Shown: in pieces, positions 62,719 to 64,000 of the stretch
Layout of the letters: each line of letters opens with the position of its first letter
Position numbering within the stretch: position 1 is the stretch's first letter
Origin: Mycolicibacterium sp. 018/SC-01/001
GTDB lineage: Bacteria; Actinomycetota; Actinomycetes; Mycobacteriales; Mycobacteriaceae
Length of the DNA stretch: 64,000 nt
Assembly (NCBI RefSeq): GCF_007096635.1
Contig: NZ_VKAA01000006.1
Coordinates: 112,616 to 176,615 of the forward strand
Reading direction: 5' to 3'
Made by a program: the position numbers and the translations under genes
Notes under the pieces: model-generated
Databases searched by the model: none
What the model saw: the letters and a program-made list of their open reading frames with translations, nothing else
Told to the model about the DNA's origin: nothing

Positions 62719-63120
62719 ATGAAACAAGGCCAAGAGCTGAGTTTCGACGACGAGGGTCGGCCGGTACTCATCACCAGAGCCGCCCCCGCCTACGAGGAAC
62801 AGCACCGTGCGCGGGTGCGGAAATACCTGGCGTTGATGTCTTTCCGTATCCCTTCGCTCATTCTTGCCGCCGTCGCCTACGGCATCTGGCACAACGGCCT
62901 GATCTCGCTGGCGATCATCGTGGTGGCGATCCCCCTGCCGTGGATGGCTGTCCTGATCGCCAACGACAGGCCACCGCGACGGGCGGAGGAGCCGCGGCGT
63001 TACCAGAATCAGCAACGCATCCCGCTGTTCCCCACCGCGGAGCGGCCGGCTATCGACGTCGCGCGTCCCCGGACACCGCAACCTGATTCGCACGATTTCG
63101 ACGGCGACGTGCGCAGCTGA
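62719..63120 (+). CDS. DUF3099 membrane protein (Rv2709-like)
   Basis: A 133-residue protein of unknown function. Two helices (about 40-60 and 65-80) follow LITRAAPAYEEQHRARVRKY. The C-terminal tail is polar (RRAEEPRRYQNQQRIPLFPT). I start at the ATG before KQGQELSFDDEG, with GTGGAG just before it, as in the M. tuberculosis protein. It precedes sigB. Confidence 0.87.
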   Translation: MKQGQELSFDDEGRPVLITRAAPAYEEQHRARVRKYLALMSFRIPSLILAAVAYGIWHNGLISLAIIVVAIPLPWMAVLIANDRPPRRAEEPRRYQNQQRIPLFPTAERPAIDVARPRTPQPDSHDFDGDVRS

Positions 63121-63203
63121 GCGCGTTCTTGCTCATTTCTCAGCACATTCTCAGGTCGTCATCGAATAACCGCTGATCAGAAGGTGTGAAGCGGATACTT
63201 GGC

Positions 63204-63230
63204 GGGAACTCTGAGCGGGTCTGGGGCGTT
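63204..63230 (+). promoter_or_regulatory. SigE/SigH-type promoter of sigB
   Basis: GGGAAC (63204-63209) and CGTT (63227-63230) are 17 bases apart, matching the -35/-10 pair known for mycobacterial stress sigma factors SigE and SigH. In M. tuberculosis sigB is transcribed from such a promoter. The predicted start is about 30 bases before the sigB ATG. Confidence 0.75.
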
Positions 63231-63267
63231 GAAGCTCTTGAAAGTTCCACCCGATCAGGAGGCCGTC

Positions 63268-64000
<733 letters not shown>

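Overview
The window is high-GC actinobacterial DNA and is almost certainly a Mycobacterium, most likely an environmental or rapid-growing (Mycolicibacterium-type) species. The evidence is gene content and order. From about 26.9 kb to the right end the genes follow the order I recall for M. tuberculosis Rv2667-Rv2710: clpC2, secreted protein, GNAT, zapE, Rv2671-like reductase, Rv2672, aftC, msrB, hemQ-hemY-hemE, DUF3000, RNase D, dxs1, TrmA-like, APC permease, ceoB-ceoC, DUF3159, OB-fold, hydrolase, DUF3710, dut, DUF3093, DUF4193, cei, suhB, ppgK, sigA, RidA, DUF952, BrkB, DUF3039, DUF3099, sigB. Against that backbone an EAL-domain gene, nhaA, an O-methyltransferase and a PE-less PGRS protein appear as extra genes. 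The identifications rest on recalled protein families, not on a search.

Layout. 1-1.3 kb: 5' end of a secreted Pro/Gly/Ala repeat protein that runs off the left edge. 1.8-4.3 kb: a dormancy-type cluster (Acg-like flavoprotein, universal stress protein, DevR/DosR regulator) with a DosR-like box upstream and no devS. 4.3-11.8 kb: trehalose import (lpqY-sugA-sugB-sugC) with a divergent GH13 alpha-glucosidase and a downstream kinase-fold DUF4032 gene. 11.8-14.9 kb: molybdate operon (Mop regulator-modA-modB-modC) with a candidate operator. 15-19.4 kb: signalling block (GGDEF-EAL protein, tiny Cys protein, truncated GAF protein, SigF-family sigma factor, STAS anti-anti-sigma factor). 19.5-21.9 kb: a tight three-gene operon with a triple 23-residue repeat peptide, a JmjC/cupin oxygenase and a thioredoxin-like ferredoxin. 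It looks like a peptide-modification system and is the most novel item here. 22-24.1 kb: L,D-transpeptidase and four tRNAs (Val-CAC on minus; Gly-GCC, Cys-GCA, Val-GAC on plus). 24.4-26.9 kb: small secreted or hypothetical genes, an AraC-type regulator and an SRPBCC protein. 26.9-64 kb: the conserved housekeeping block.

How the genes work together. Several linked functions sit in visible operons: trehalose recycling, molybdate uptake, coproporphyrin-dependent haem synthesis (hemE-hemY-hemQ), two TrkA-type K+ subunits, and the sigma factors sigA and sigB. Two c-di-GMP proteins share the same N-terminal membrane architecture. One of them has a DosR-like box in its upstream gap, which would link it to the devR cluster.

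A recurrent pattern is a TANNNT -10 element 6-8 bases before an ATG or GTG with no Shine-Dalgarno sequence, which predicts leaderless mRNAs. I used it to settle several start codons (aftC, dut, DUF3093, cei, the APC permease, RidA).
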